From NCBI RefSeq assembly GCF_036174265.1, contig NZ_CP108055.1:10106001-10170000 (forward strand): 64,000 nucleotides of DNA, written 5' to 3'. The translations under genes were made by a program, and so were the position numbers. The notes under the pieces were generated by a model. The model made no database searches, had not been told where the DNA came from, and was given only the letters and a program-made list of their open reading frames with translations. Every line of letters begins with the position of its first letter. The stretch's first letter is position 1. The DNA comes from Streptomyces sp. NBC_00285. GTDB lineage: Bacteria; Actinomycetota; Actinomycetes; Streptomycetales; Streptomycetaceae. Shown here piece by piece: positions 37,613 through 46,941 of the stretch.

Positions 37613-39064
37613 GTGTCCACCACACCCCGCGATCCACACCATCCCGTGGCCCACCTGCGGCCGCCCCGCAACTGGATCAACGACCCCAACGGGCTGGTCT
37701 TCCACGACGGCCACTTTCACGTCTCCTACCAGTACAACCCGTACGGAGCGACCCACGCGAACATGCACTGGGGCCACTTCCGCAGCCCCGACCTGCTCAC
37801 CTGGGAGCCGCTGCCGATCGCGCTGTCCCCAACCCCCGGTGGCGTGGACGCCGACGGCTGCTTCTCCGGCAACGCCGTCTCCGAAGGCGACCGGCTCATC
37901 GCCTTCTACTCCGCGCACCGCGAGGACCGCTCGCCTCAGCACCAGCCGGTCACCTGCGCCGTCTCCCACGACGACGGCCGGACCTTTCGCCCGCGGGGCG
38001 AACTGCTCATCACCGAACTGCCCGACGGCTGCACCATGTACCGCGACCCGTACGTCTGGCAGGAAGACGACGCCTGGCGGATGCTGGTCGGCGCCGCCCT
38101 CGCAGACGGCCGCGCCACCGTCCTCCTGTACGAGTCGCCCGACCTGGAGAACTGGAACTACCGAGGGCCCTTCGCCACCCGTCACCCGGAGCCCATCGGC
38201 GGCACCGAGCAGCTCACCGGCGAGGGATGGGAGTGCCCCCAATACCTCCCGGCAGCCGGCGGACTCAGCGCCCTCATCTTCAGCACCTGGAGCGAACCCA
38301 CCGGCCCGATGCGCGTCGCAGCCCTGATCGGCGAAGAGTACGACGATCAGTTCAAGGGGGGCTCACCGGTGTGGGTGGACCACGGCCCCGACTGCTACGC
38401 ACCCGCTCTGATGCGTGCACCGGGCGGCAGATGGCTGCTGTGGGGCTGGTCATGGGAAGCCCGCGACGAATCCTGGGCCATCAAAGACGGATGGGCCGGC
38501 GTTCTCACCCTGCCCCGTGAGATCTACGTCGACGACGACAGCATGCTGCACCAGCAGCCCGCCGCCGAACTGCTCGCCCTGCGCGGCGAGCACACCGTTC
38601 ACGCCACAGGCGAGACACACGGGCCGCAGCCGGCGGATCTCGGCAGCGTGGGCCGAGCCTTCGACCTGACGGCCCGCCTGGAGCCCACCGCAGACGCCGC
38701 TCTGCGCCTGCTCACCGACCCGGACGGCTCGGAATACCTCGACATCCGCCTCGATACCGAGGCGGGCGAACTGGTCGTCGACCGCGAGCACGCCTCCCTG
38801 GACACCCGGGCTCACGGCGGCTCTTACCGGATGCCTTGCCCCACCGATCGGCCCGTCGACCTGCGCGTGGTCGTCGACCACTCCATCGCCGAAATCTTCC
38901 TTACCACCACCGGTCAGGTTCTCACCCTGCGCTTCTACCCCACAGGGCATGGCCCGTGGCGACTTCAGGCCCGCACCGCGCCGGGTATGCGCCTCGGCTA
39001 CGCGATCGACGCATGGGAGCTGCACCCGCTCGTGATCAAGGTGCCGAGCACCGGCGCCGCGTAG
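37613..39064 (+). CDS. Glycoside hydrolase family 32 (sucrose/fructan hydrolase)
   Basis: This 483-residue enzyme has the five-blade propeller motifs of GH32: nucleophile D24 in WINDPNG, the FSGNAV block, transition-state stabiliser D145 in MYRDPYVW and acid/base E207 in GWECPQY. A C-terminal beta-sandwich follows. No signal peptide, so it acts inside the cell on imported sucrose or fructo-oligosaccharide. GTG at 37613 is chosen with GAAAGG upstream; an ATG at 37592 is possible. Last gene of the LacI-controlled sugar locus. Confidence 0.93.
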   Translation: MSTTPRDPHHPVAHLRPPRNWINDPNGLVFHDGHFHVSYQYNPYGATHANMHWGHFRSPDLLTWEPLPIALSPTPGGVDADGCFSGNAVSEGDRLIAFYSAHREDRSPQHQPVTCAVSHDDGRTFRPRGELLITELPDGCTMYRDPYVWQEDDAWRMLVGAALADGRATVLLYESPDLENWNYRGPFATRHPEPIGGTEQLTGEGWECPQYLPAAGGLSALIFSTWSEPTGPMRVAALIGEEYDDQFKGGSPVWVDHGPDCYAPALMRAPGGRWLLWGWSWEARDESWAIKDGWAGVLTLPREIYVDDDSMLHQQPAAELLALRGEHTVHATGETHGPQPADLGSVGRAFDLTARLEPTADAALRLLTDPDGSEYLDIRLDTEAGELVVDREHASLDTRAHGGSYRMPCPTDRPVDLRVVVDHSIAEIFLTTTGQVLTLRFYPTGHGPWRLQARTAPGMRLGYAIDAWELHPLVIKVPSTGAA

Positions 39065-39151
39065 CTGGCACTGACGCCGACGGCGTCGCTTTGGAGTCGA
39101 CTCGGAGCCGCAGCGGCGTCCTAGTCAGCTGGCCCAACTGAACACAAGTAC

Positions 39152-39441
39152 TTGACAGGGAATGTGAAGTCGGCGGCCGCCGCCTGGATCCGTGACCGGG
39201 ACCTGCAGGCCGACTTCGAGTTCGTCCAGCCGGGCCGGGTGCCGATCGGCTCGGTGGTGGACATCCGGTTCCCGCACGGCGGGCTGCGCGTGCATTTGGA
39301 CCAGGCGGTGGCGCCCGCGTGGGATCAGGACGGTCACGAGCCGGTGCTCGGGATGTCGGTGCCGGTGGACCGGGACACGCTGATCGACCGCTGGTATGTC
39401 CATCGCATCCGCCTCGACAGCGACGGCACCGCCCGCCGGTC
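39152..39441 (+). pseudogene. Fragment of an unknown protein next to ISAs1 remnant
   Basis: The frame reads [40 protein letters not shown], then [20 protein letters not shown]. It looks like genuine coding sequence with strand-rich character but lacks a proper start and is cut where the transposase homology begins near 39442. I do not recognise the family. Confidence 0.45.
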
Positions 39442-39812
39442 CGCATCCACCTGCTCGAAGCCCTGGAGCACACCACCGGCCTGGTCCTGGCCCAGCTGGA
39501 CGTGGGGGAGACGAACGAGATCACCTGCTTCAAGCCGCTGCTGGAGACCATGGCCGACCTGGCCGGGGTGGTCGTCACCAGCGACGCCATGCACGCCCAA
39601 CGCGAGGACGCCGACTACCTTCCCGGCCGTGATGCCCACTACATCGTGATCGTCAAGGGCAACCCGAAGAAGCTCCGCAAGCAGCTCAGATCCCTTCCGT
39701 GGGCAGAGATCCCGCTGCCGGGCCGCGTGCGGGGCATCGGCCACGGACGCTCGGAGATCCGACGGACCAAGGTGGTCACGGTCAACAGCCTGCTCTTCCC
39801 CGGAGCCCATAG
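39442..39812 (+). pseudogene. ISAs1-family transposase fragment
   Basis: The frame gives [60 protein letters not shown] and a late [15 protein letters not shown]. These are the central catalytic motifs of ISAs1-type DDE transposases (the NEI and KGN blocks). Both ends are missing; about 123 of some 370-400 residues remain. Confidence 0.8.
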
Positions 39813-39945
39813 GACTTCTTGAGTCCGGTGCCCCCAGGACGGGGGTGTCGGTGGTGGTGCGGTACGGGTTCATCGGGCGGCCTCCACGGTGACGAGGGCA
39901 CACAGGACGAAGCACAGTCCGGCGAGTGCCGCCAGGACCACTTGT

Positions 39946-40321
39946 GCTTCGGCGCGGAGCTGCGGGAGTTCAACGGCGAAGGCGATCACGTCCACCTGCT
40001 CGTGCACTACCCGCCGAAAATCGCCCTGTCCAAGCTCGTCAACTCCCTCAAGGGCGTCAGCTCCCGATATCTGCGCGCGAAGTACACCGGCCGGATCAAC
40101 CAGATCGGCACCGGATCCGTGTTCTGGTCCCCGTCCTACTTTGCGGGGTCCTGCGGCGGCGCACCCCTGAGCATCGTCAAGGACTACATCGAGAACCAGA
40201 AACGCCCAGCCTGACTGGCCGTCACCCCGAGGAGCAGGGATCTCCGGCGCTACGCGCCTCCGGGCCGAGGATCGCATTCCCGCCCGGCCTGAAGGCCGGG
40301 ATTCCCTGCGAAGAACAAGCG
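39946..40321 (+). mobile_element. Truncated IS200/IS605 element: tnpA 3' end plus left end
   Basis: From about 39946 the frame encodes the last 88 or so residues of TnpA (FNGEGDHVHLLVHYPPKIAL to KDYIENQKRPA, stop at 40212-40214), nearly identical to the intact copy at 52053. The following non-coding end matches the intact element through the hairpin 40283-40300 to base 40321. There the two copies diverge immediately after a shared ATGGA flank (TCCAT on the other strand). The copy carries the HxH motif and tyrosine but has lost its N-terminus and all of tnpB. Confidence 0.85.
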
Positions 40322-40338
40322 ATGGACTGGCTGTCCCC

Positions 40339-40816
40339 ATGTCGGAGGTGGCCCTCATCGCCGTGGGAATCCACCTCGGCGAGATCCGAGCAACCGCGCC
40401 CCCCGTCAGCGGTCCACCACCTGTGCCGGCTGACGACTTCTGGGAAGAAGATCGTAGAAGTCAGCGTGTATGCCCCCACGGGCAGCCTACGAGTCGAATC
40501 CCTCGAACACGGGCCGGTCGGCGGACTGCCTTCCCTCAGCCCAGCGGGACCAGGATGGTATCGGCTCCGCGTTCACGCGCGAGGCCGGAGCATCTCCCAG
40601 GACAAGACCAGCTTTGAACCGGTGGAGGACTACCTCCTCGTGGCCTGGCCCGCACCGCAGGCCGACGCGGACATCGTGCGCGCCGGCGAGCGCATGGAGC
40701 AGGACCTCGCTCACGCGGACAGAGCCCCCAAGCCGCAACCGGCCTCTCCCGCACGGAGCAGTGGACAGGAGATGCTCCGACAGCGCCTCCTGCGGGCAAA
40801 AGGACGCACGGAGTGA
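40339..40816 (+). pseudogene. Hypothetical protein remnant cut by the IS605 copy and frameshifted
   Basis: The first frame (from 40339) reads GIHLGEIRATAPPVSGPPPVP and PADDFWEE. After one extra base near 40450 the second frame reads IVEVSVYAPTGSLRVESLEH, PAGPGWYRLRVHARGRSISQ and EDYLLVAWPAPQ to a stop at 40816. The pattern belongs to a common but uncharacterised actinobacterial family. Its 5' part ends exactly at the left end of the truncated insertion element, which probably interrupted it. Confidence 0.55.
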
Positions 40817-40970
40817 CGCCTCATTAGTCCTCGCTGCCGGAGGTACGGTCGTCGACACCCGCGCCCGCCTCGGCTACACCGCGCCGATCGGGTCGACGGA
40901 CCAGGACCGCATCCAGCGAGCCGCCACCGACGCTCGCCGGCCAAAGCGCCAGCACCTGGTAGCCCGCTGA

Positions 40971-40993
40971 ACCCCCGGCTGCGCGCCGGGGGT
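40971..40993. terminator. 9-bp stem hairpin
   Basis: ACCCCCGGC (40971-40979) and GCCGGGGGT (40985-40993) form a perfect stem around a 5-base loop. It lies 154 bases downstream of both the hypothetical remnant and the leftward inhibitor gene, so it could serve as a bidirectional terminator. Confidence 0.55.
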
Positions 40994-41146
40994 CGCCGTT
41001 CCGCTGCCCGGGCTACGACTGCTCTCCCAGCCGGGCCCAGGTGTGGGTGAACCCGCATCGGCGACGGTGGGGCGGATCCCCCTTGACGGCCCCGCCCCCA
41101 CCGGGCGCTCAGCCCGTGCGGTGCTCACCCTCTCCGGTGTCCGGAC

Positions 41147-41560
41147 TCAGCAGCTGGCGAGCCACTTGTGGGACAGCACCTTGAGGCCCGGGCCACCGCT
41201 GACACCAGGTCCCTTCACGCCCTGTCCTATGCAGCCGAGATACCCCGAGTAGCCCGCTCCGGAATAGAGGCCGACCCCCTCGTACGAGGAAGAAGTCCCG
41301 TGGTTGTAGACCGACTTGACGTTGCGGTCGTCGGCCCATGAACACTTCACGGTCCCGCTGGTCCAGTCGCTGTCGGCGTTGCTCCAACTGCAGCGGTTTC
41401 CCGTGTAGTTGATCTGGTCCCAGACGCACAGGCTCCCGGAAGGGCAGTCACTCGCGGCGGCTTCGGCCGAACTCGGTGCCAACAGGCCCAGAGCCGCCAC
41501 CGTGGCGGCGACGACGGTCGCGCTCAGAGTCCTGCGGACTGTGCGTGTTGTGACGTTCAT
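41147..41560 (-). CDS. Secreted peptidase inhibitor, family I36
   Basis: The 137-residue protein has a Sec signal peptide (basic start, hydrophobic core, cleavage after AEA near residue 35). A small cysteine-rich beta domain of the SMPI/crystallin-like type follows, with SLCVWDQINYTGNRCSW, VKSVYNHGTSS and GLYSGAGYSGYLGC. Family members inhibit metalloproteases or are antimicrobial. ATG at 41560 follows AGGAGAGG. It stands alone between element remnants. Confidence 0.85.
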   Translation of the reverse strand: MNVTTRTVRRTLSATVVAATVAALGLLAPSSAEAAASDCPSGSLCVWDQINYTGNRCSWSNADSDWTSGTVKCSWADDRNVKSVYNHGTSSSYEGVGLYSGAGYSGYLGCIGQGVKGPGVSGGPGLKVLSHKWLASC

Positions 41561-41836
41561 TCATGGTCCTCTCCTGTGAGTGATCCTTCCGGCGGAGAAC
41601 ACATCCCGGGCTGGCCCCTCGGCGGTGCGTGCACCGGTTTCGGCAGCTACGAGCAGGTCCGGGAGGTGTATCCGGCGGCGCGGTCGGTGCCACTCGGATT
41701 CGTCCTGATTCGAGCGGTCGAACATCAGATTCGGACTGGCATCTTCTTGGCCTGGCGGAACCTTGGCAGAACCCCGGCGTCGGCGACACGCTCTTGCACC
41801 TGAGCGCAAATGTGCAGCTCTCGGGGGAGGAATCGC

Positions 41837-41933
41837 GTGCTCCGTATTCACTTGCTGAGGTCGACCTCGCTCGTGTCCGCGTCGCCGCCGAGCCGGAGCC
41901 AATGCGGGAGGTGCTCTCGACGCTTCATCGGTG
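41837..41933 (+). pseudogene. N-terminal remnant of an ArsR-like regulator
   Basis: From GTG 41837 the frame reads VLRIHLL, then a shifted frame reads EVDLARVRVAAEPEPMREVL and STLHR. Actinobacterial winged-helix regulators typically begin with this pattern (LRIHFTxxDLARxR). It stops within 30 codons where hemolysin III-like sequence begins, so it is a junction fragment. Confidence 0.4.
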
Positions 41934-42257
41934 ACGGTGGTGCGGGCGGGCGCGCTGGCCGGAATCGCCTTCCGCATGCTGTGGACCGGGGCTCCCCGGT
42001 GGCTGTACACCCCGTGTTACATCGCGCTGGGCTGGGTGGCCGTCTTCAACCTGCCCGACTTCGCGCGCACCGGCGGCACCGCGGTCGTCGTACTCGTCGT
42101 AGCAGGCGGTCTGCTCTACACCGCAGGCGCTGTCGTCTACGAGCTCAAGCGCCCGGACCCCTCACCGGACTGGTTCGGCTTCCACGAGGTCTTCCACGCC
42201 CTGACCATCGCCGCCTTCACCGCGAACTGCACCGCCATCCAACTCGCAGCCACCTGA
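41931..42257 (+). CDS. Hemolysin III-family protein, C-terminal part only
   Basis: The 108-residue frame carries the last three membrane helices of a PAQR/hemolysin III protein, with LWTGAPRWLYTPCYIALGW and the metal-site-like WFGFHEVFHALTIAAF near the end. Full-length members have about 210-230 residues and seven helices, so the front half is missing and replaced by unrelated DNA. Start GTG 41931. Likely non-functional. Confidence 0.65.
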   Translation: MTVVRAGALAGIAFRMLWTGAPRWLYTPCYIALGWVAVFNLPDFARTGGTAVVVLVVAGGLLYTAGAVVYELKRPDPSPDWFGFHEVFHALTIAAFTANCTAIQLAAT

Positions 42258-42444
42258 CGGTGTTACGTCGCGCGCACAAGTCGGTCCCGGTGGTGAAGTG
42301 TGACCTGTCCGGGTACCGGTGATCAAGTGGCTCGGAAATGTCGATGAGAACTGACAACGCTCAGGGCCTCACGGTTCCGCAGCCCTGTGGATGTTCTGAG
42401 GTGACCTTGGTGGCGGCGAGGTGTCTGTGGGCGCTGGGTTCCGT

Positions 42445-43203
42445 TCAGGTGTGGGTGGTGGCTGATCGCACGACGGTCAGGCCGCACAGGTATGGCTCGT
42501 CGAGCTCGCCTTCGGGGAAGATCCGAACCAGTGCGGTGCGGTTCATGTCGAGGAGTTCGGCCCGCTTGATGGGGTCCATGACCGCGAAGTGCGAGTGGGT
42601 GGCGAGGTATCTGGTGTGCTCCTCGACGGTGATCCGGCGCGACCACGGGATCTCGCGGGTAACCACGTGGACCGGGAACGAGGCGAGCAGCTTGGCCACG
42701 GTTGACGGGTAGTTGCGGGTGAAGGGCGCGAGTCGGGCATCCTCCGCCGCGACCCACGGGATGCGGACGTCGGCCTGGTTCCACCACAGGGCCAGCACGC
42801 CGTGCGGGCGTAGCACACGCAGGGCTTCGGGGACGGAGCGGGCCGGGTCGGTCCAGTGCCAGGCTTGAGCGTAGGTGATCACGTCGAAACTGCCGGCGGC
42901 GAATGGCAGGCAGTTTCCCTCGCCCCGTACCAGCGGGATCTCCGGCTCGGCCGCGCGCAGTTCGGCCGCCATACCAGCGCCCGGCTCCAGGGCGACGACG
43001 TGGGCGCCTCGTTCGCGCATCAGCCGAGTGGCGATGCCGGTGCCGGCTCCGCAGTCCAGCACGTCGGTGCCGGCCAGCGGTCGGCCGGCGAGTTCCTCAA
43101 TGGCGTCGAAGAGGGCCGGCGGATAGTCCGGCCGGGTGGCAGCGTACTGAGTGGCAACAGTGTCGAAGGACAGGGCGCGGGCTTGGTTCGCGTGGGATGC
43201 CAT
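42445..43203 (-). CDS. Class I SAM-dependent methyltransferase
   Basis: The 252-residue Methyltransf_11-type protein has motif I VLDCGAGTG at 48-56 (cofactor glycine loop), acidic VALEPGAGM at strand 2, VITYAQAWHWTD as motif IV and VLRPHGVLALWW. These match the small methyltransferases often annotated as ubiquinone/trans-aconitate methyltransferase-like. Substrate unknown. ATG at 43203. Flanked by degraded DNA on both sides. Confidence 0.9.
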   Translation of the reverse strand: MASHANQARALSFDTVATQYAATRPDYPPALFDAIEELAGRPLAGTDVLDCGAGTGIATRLMRERGAHVVALEPGAGMAAELRAAEPEIPLVRGEGNCLPFAAGSFDVITYAQAWHWTDPARSVPEALRVLRPHGVLALWWNQADVRIPWVAAEDARLAPFTRNYPSTVAKLLASFPVHVVTREIPWSRRITVEEHTRYLATHSHFAVMDPIKRAELLDMNRTALVRIFPEGELDEPYLCGLTVVRSATTHT

Positions 43204-43369
43204 GCCCGTGATCTTTCCGGGTGCGGAGAGAAGTTGTCAGCAGTGCACGGCGAGATCCGCGTCCAGCGCAACTTGTTGACCGGGCCCCTGATGAGAGGCC
43301 ATCACATCCAGCCCGGCCCCGGACCAGTGAATGCGGTCGTCATGACGGCGAGCATGATGCCGATGGACG

Positions 43370-43700
43370 TCAGCCCTTCGTGGTGCCCTGTGCCTGGGCT
43401 GCCCTGGTGCTGGCGAGTCGGCAGGACTCGGTACCGGTCTCGATGATGTTCCCGCCGAAGGTGAGGCGGTCGACGATGGCCACGCAGAGTCGCGGATCGG
43501 TGAACGTCCTGGTCACCCGCCGAAGGACTCCTCCGGGGCTCCGGCCACACCGACTCCAACGCCGCTTTGACCGTGCGCAATCCGACACCGTGCTCGCGCA
43601 TCAAAGCCCGGTAGGACATTGCCGCCCGGGCATCACGGCGGATCGCCGCGTACAGATCGACCTTGGACTTCGGTGGCGCCAGCGCACCCTCATCCCGCAG
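43370..43700 (-). pseudogene. IS21-type deletion remnant: istA front joined to istB end
   Basis: Reading leftward, one frame from about 43700 gives KSKVDLYAAIRRDARAAMSY and RALMREHGVGLRTVKAALES to WPEPRR, the N-terminal HTH region of an IS21-like IstA. Near 43535 a different frame takes over with DPRLCVAIVDRLTFGGNIIE and TGTESCRLASTRA, the IstB C-terminus, ending at 43370. The catalytic middle of the element is gone. Confidence 0.65.
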
Positions 43701-43834
43701 AGCACCCCCAGGCTCCCACCGAAAGCCCTCGGGCGTTGCCAGAGCTCAGCAACACTGCCCTCCGGGAAAACCGGGCGTTCCCGGCTCTGAGCAACAAGCG
43801 GTGTCAGCTCCCACGTACAAAACCACCCGTCCGG

Positions 43835-43988
43835 TGGCTCCGGTGATGCCGCTGATCACTGAGGACGGCTTCATCCCGGTGTCCTCCAATGCCTTCTCCA
43901 GCCGTTGGGCCTCCCGTCCCCGGGCCGTGATCACCTCGGTGCGACACCGCGTCAGATCACGCAGCTGGCGAATCTCGCGTCGGGGCAT
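43835..43988 (-). pseudogene. IS110-family transposase fragment fused to a lipoprotein frame
   Basis: The frame reads MPRREIRQLRDLTRCRTEVI, TARGREAQRLEKALEDTGMK and PSSVISGITGATGR, the coiled linker region of IS110 transposases. It is joined in frame to a lipoprotein start at 44240. About 50 residues of IS110 homology remain. Confidence 0.65.
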
Positions 43989-44240
43989 GAACGAGCCCAT
44001 CACCATCCCCGACGCGTCGGCCCGGGCCAGGAACGCTGCGGGCTGGGAGGTGGCGCTGCCGGGTTTTGGAGCGTCGGGAGCGGAGGAGGAGGCCGCTGGG
44101 CCGGTGGCCCCGGACGGAGTGACGCCGCCGTCTGCGCTGTCCGCACCGCCCTCACCGGGCTGGCATCCCGCCTCCGCCAGCGCTGCCGAAGCCACGAGGA
44201 CCGCCATCGCCGAACCGCGCATTCCGTTGACGTACCGCAT
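43989..44240 (-). pseudogene. Lipoprotein N-terminal fragment
   Basis: ATG at 44240 follows GAGGA. The product starts MRYVNGMRGSAMAVLVASAA with a lipobox EAGC and then a Ser/Gly/Ala-rich spacer, typical of a surface lipoprotein. After about 84 residues it runs directly into IS110-derived sequence without a frame break, so the original mature domain has been lost. The fused product would be about 160 residues. Confidence 0.55.
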
Positions 44241-44839
44241 GCTGTCCTCTTGGGTTCGAGTTGTCCGGAGCGCGGCTTCTCGCCGCCCCCTCGAACCAGA
44301 CAGACCCCTGGAGCTGGTAGTTCTCCCGCATTCCGTCTGTGACCCATCGTTGACGAAACGCGTGTCGAGCGCGAAGACGCCCGTGCGAAACAGAGCCGCT
44401 CGTTCTTCTCCATCGTCTTGGGGACGAAACGGAGCCGAGACGCGAGGCACCTCCAGTTCAAGGAGTCGTTCACTCCCGACCCGCCTTCGAACGATCCGAA
44501 GGTGGAGGTCACGCAGGTCCTCGGCGCAGGTGCAAAGGTCCGGCAGGAGGGAACAGGTCGGCAGTGCCCGTCCGGCTGCCGCCGAGAGGCCGCGTCTACG
44601 GGGATGCCGCCCGCCGTTTGAACGCCCGGCCTCCGACTCGCGGTGCCGGTCGGCGCGATCACGGCGTACGGCGCAACGGCCTCAGCCGACGTTGAAGTCG
44701 AGGTTGTCACGTACCGGCGCCTCGGCCACTGGATCAGGCGGCGATGCACGGAGGGCATCTTCTGGCGGCGCCCACACCCCGAGTCGTAGACGGCGTCACG
44801 AGAAGTGCGAGCGGAATGGTCATCGGGACAAGGCAGAGG
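44241..44839. other. Gene-free stretch
   Basis: About 600 bases between the lipoprotein remnant and the end of the aldo/keto reductase gene. Open frames are short or lack starts. No transposase motif could be recognised and no strong hairpin was noted. Confidence 0.35.
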
Positions 44840-45772
44840 CTAGGGCACCTTGTATCCGGCGGCGCGGAACAGTTCGTACCATTCGGATCGGCTGAGAGGG
44901 ATGTCGGAACCGAGCGCGGCGGCCGTGACGCGTTCCGGCGTGGTCGTGCCGAGCACGACCTGCATCTGTGCGGGGTGGCGCGTGATCCAAGCGACCGCGA
45001 TCGCCTCGGCCGGTACGCCGTATTTGTCGCTCAGCCGGTCGATCACCGCGTTCAGCTCGGGGAAGCGTTCGGAACCGAGGAACGGGCCGTCGAAGAATCC
45101 GGCCTGGAAAGGCGACCACGCCTGGATGGTGATGTCGTGCAGACGGCAGTAGTCGACGACTCCGTCATCGCGTACGACCGACTGATCGAGGTCCTGCATA
45201 TTCGCTGCGACGCCCTGCGCGATCATCGGGGCGTGAGTGATCGACAGCTGAAGCTGGTTCGCCACGATGGGTTGCGTCACGTGCTTGCGCAGCAGGTCGA
45301 GCTGTCGGGGGGTCTGGTTGGAGACGCCGAAGGCCCGTACCTTGCCCGCCGCCGACAGCTCGTCGAAGGCGCGGGCCACATCCTCCGGCTCGACCAGAGC
45401 ATCGGGACGGTGCAGCAGCAGGATGTCGAGATAGTCCGTGTTCAGTGCCTGGAGTGAACCGTTCACGGACTCGATGATGTGGTCGTAGGAGAAGTCGAAG
45501 TAAGGCCCGTCCTTGACGATGCCGGCCTTCGTCTGGATGACGAACTGCTCACGCTCTGACGAGCTGAGTTTCATGGCTTCAGCGAACCGACGCTCGCAGC
45601 CGTGGTCGTCCGAGCCGTAGACGTCGGCGTGATCGAGGAAGGTGATGCCGGCGTCGCGCGCAGTGTTCACGAGTGTGCGCACCGCCTGGTCGGTCATGTC
45701 CTGGATGCGCATCAGTCCAAGGACGACGTTGGGAACCACCATGTCGGTGCCGGGCAGGGTGAAGGTCTTCAT
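44840..45772 (-). CDS. Aldo/keto reductase (YdhF-like)
   Basis: The 310-residue NADPH-dependent reductase has the catalytic tetrad D47, Y52 (FLDHADVYG), K82 (QTKAGI) and H121 (LLLHRPDAL). AFGVSNQTPRQLDLL and the cofactor loop VVLGTTTPERV complete the barrel. The layout matches E. coli YdhF-like oxidoreductases. ATG at 45772 with GAAAGAG upstream. The 250 bases in front probably hold its promoter. Physiological substrate unknown. Confidence 0.92.
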   Translation of the reverse strand: MKTFTLPGTDMVVPNVVLGLMRIQDMTDQAVRTLVNTARDAGITFLDHADVYGSDDHGCERRFAEAMKLSSSEREQFVIQTKAGIVKDGPYFDFSYDHIIESVNGSLQALNTDYLDILLLHRPDALVEPEDVARAFDELSAAGKVRAFGVSNQTPRQLDLLRKHVTQPIVANQLQLSITHAPMIAQGVAANMQDLDQSVVRDDGVVDYCRLHDITIQAWSPFQAGFFDGPFLGSERFPELNAVIDRLSDKYGVPAEAIAVAWITRHPAQMQVVLGTTTPERVTAAALGSDIPLSRSEWYELFRAAGYKVP

Positions 45773-46067
45773 GTGGCTCTTTCGCTGTGACGTGAACGTT
45801 TCGGACGGAACGAAGTGCGAACTGGTCAGCCGTGAGGTCGACGACCGTTCCTCCTCCCGGACGCCTTGGCGAGTGCGCGGTGCGACGTCGCGTGCTCACT
45901 CTAGAAAGCACCGATCTAGAAATCCAACAACTTGTGGTTCTGGTATTGAGAACCGAGGGATGTGAATAAATTCGTCATAGCGGGCGCGAAGGGTACGGGC
46001 CAGGACCGTTGTCGACGTCAGTCGCCTCAGCGGTCTCCTGCTCCAGCTCGACCGTGGAGGGGCGGAC

Positions 46068-46181
46068 ATGACCATCGACGACAGAGCCGATCTGGCGCAG
46101 ATCATCGCCCGAGTTGGCAACTTCGCAGATCGCCAGCGCGCTCTCGAGGTGTGGTCTCCTCGCTCGTCTATGGCGCTGTGA
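46068..46181 (+). pseudogene. Truncated start of a SnoaL/NTF2-like protein
   Basis: ATG at 46068 has GGAGGGG 5 bases upstream and begins MTIDDRADLAQIIARVGNFA, the usual opening helix of SnoaL-like proteins. After 37 codons it ends in a stop, and its 3' end overlaps the end of the leftward gene at 46168. The rest of the domain is absent. Low confidence because so little remains. Confidence 0.35.
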
Positions 46182-46941
46182 AGAGCAGCGGGAAGCGCAG
46201 GCCCAGCCACGGTTTGCGGCCCCAGACGACGACCTTGGCGCGGGCCATGGCGGCGGGGGCGGTCCAGCGGCCCAGGGCGAGGAGGAGGAAGGCGACGGGG
46301 TCGATGGCGATCGTGCAGTCAGGCCGCCCGGGCGGGGCATCGGTGACCGTGGGCACGCCGTCCGCGAAGGTGACGGCGAAGCGGTCGCGGCCGATCCGCA
46401 ACAGATAGCACGCATGGTGGTCGGCCGCGCCGGCGTTCACTACACGTGGCATGGCCAGTCGCATGAAGGGCAGCGTGAACGCGACCACTTCCCGGTTGAC
46501 CATGTGGGGCCCGCGCAGCGCGACCGCGATGTCGTAGCCGTGTCCGAGCAGGTGCGTGAGCAGATACGAGCCCAGGGTGGCCATGTTCATCGGCCCCATC
46601 GGCGTCAGCACCGCCTCCCGGGGACTGCGACCGGCCGCGGCCGCGACGAAGGCCCGGGCCCCGTCCGCGATCTCCGCGCCGAGGACCGCCGGATCCCGCT
46701 GCGGGAAGACGGCCAGAGCCGCGCGGTTGGCCGCCGCGAGGCCGCTCGGCGTCCCATTGCCGTAGGGGCGGTCCTCGCCCGACCCGATGTCCGCCAGCAG
46801 CTTCCCTGCCAGCGCCAGGTGCGCCGCCGCCTCTCCCACCGTCCACTCCGCGCCCCGCAGCGGCGTGTGCGGGTCGGCCCCTGCCTGCAGCAGCTCCGCG
46901 ATCCGGTCGGCAGTGGCGATAATGGCATCCTCGGGTGTCAT
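46168..46941 (-). CDS. Maleylpyruvate isomerase-like (DinB fold) protein with SCP2-like C-terminus
   Basis: The 257-residue protein has an N-terminal mycothiol-dependent maleylpyruvate isomerase-type helical bundle (about 1-150), with WTVGEAAAHLALAGKLLAD and THLLGHGYDIAVAL supplying the metal histidines. A C-terminal sterol-carrier-like domain follows (CTIAIDPVAFLLLALGRWT). Such proteins use mycothiol, the actinobacterial thiol, in isomerisation or transfer reactions. ATG at 46941 is chosen; the frame stays open to 47019 without a better start. Confidence 0.8.
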   Translation of the reverse strand: MTPEDAIIATADRIAELLQAGADPHTPLRGAEWTVGEAAAHLALAGKLLADIGSGEDRPYGNGTPSGLAAANRAALAVFPQRDPAVLGAEIADGARAFVAAAAGRSPREAVLTPMGPMNMATLGSYLLTHLLGHGYDIAVALRGPHMVNREVVAFTLPFMRLAMPRVVNAGAADHHACYLLRIGRDRFAVTFADGVPTVTDAPPGRPDCTIAIDPVAFLLLALGRWTAPAAMARAKVVVWGRKPWLGLRFPLLFTAP

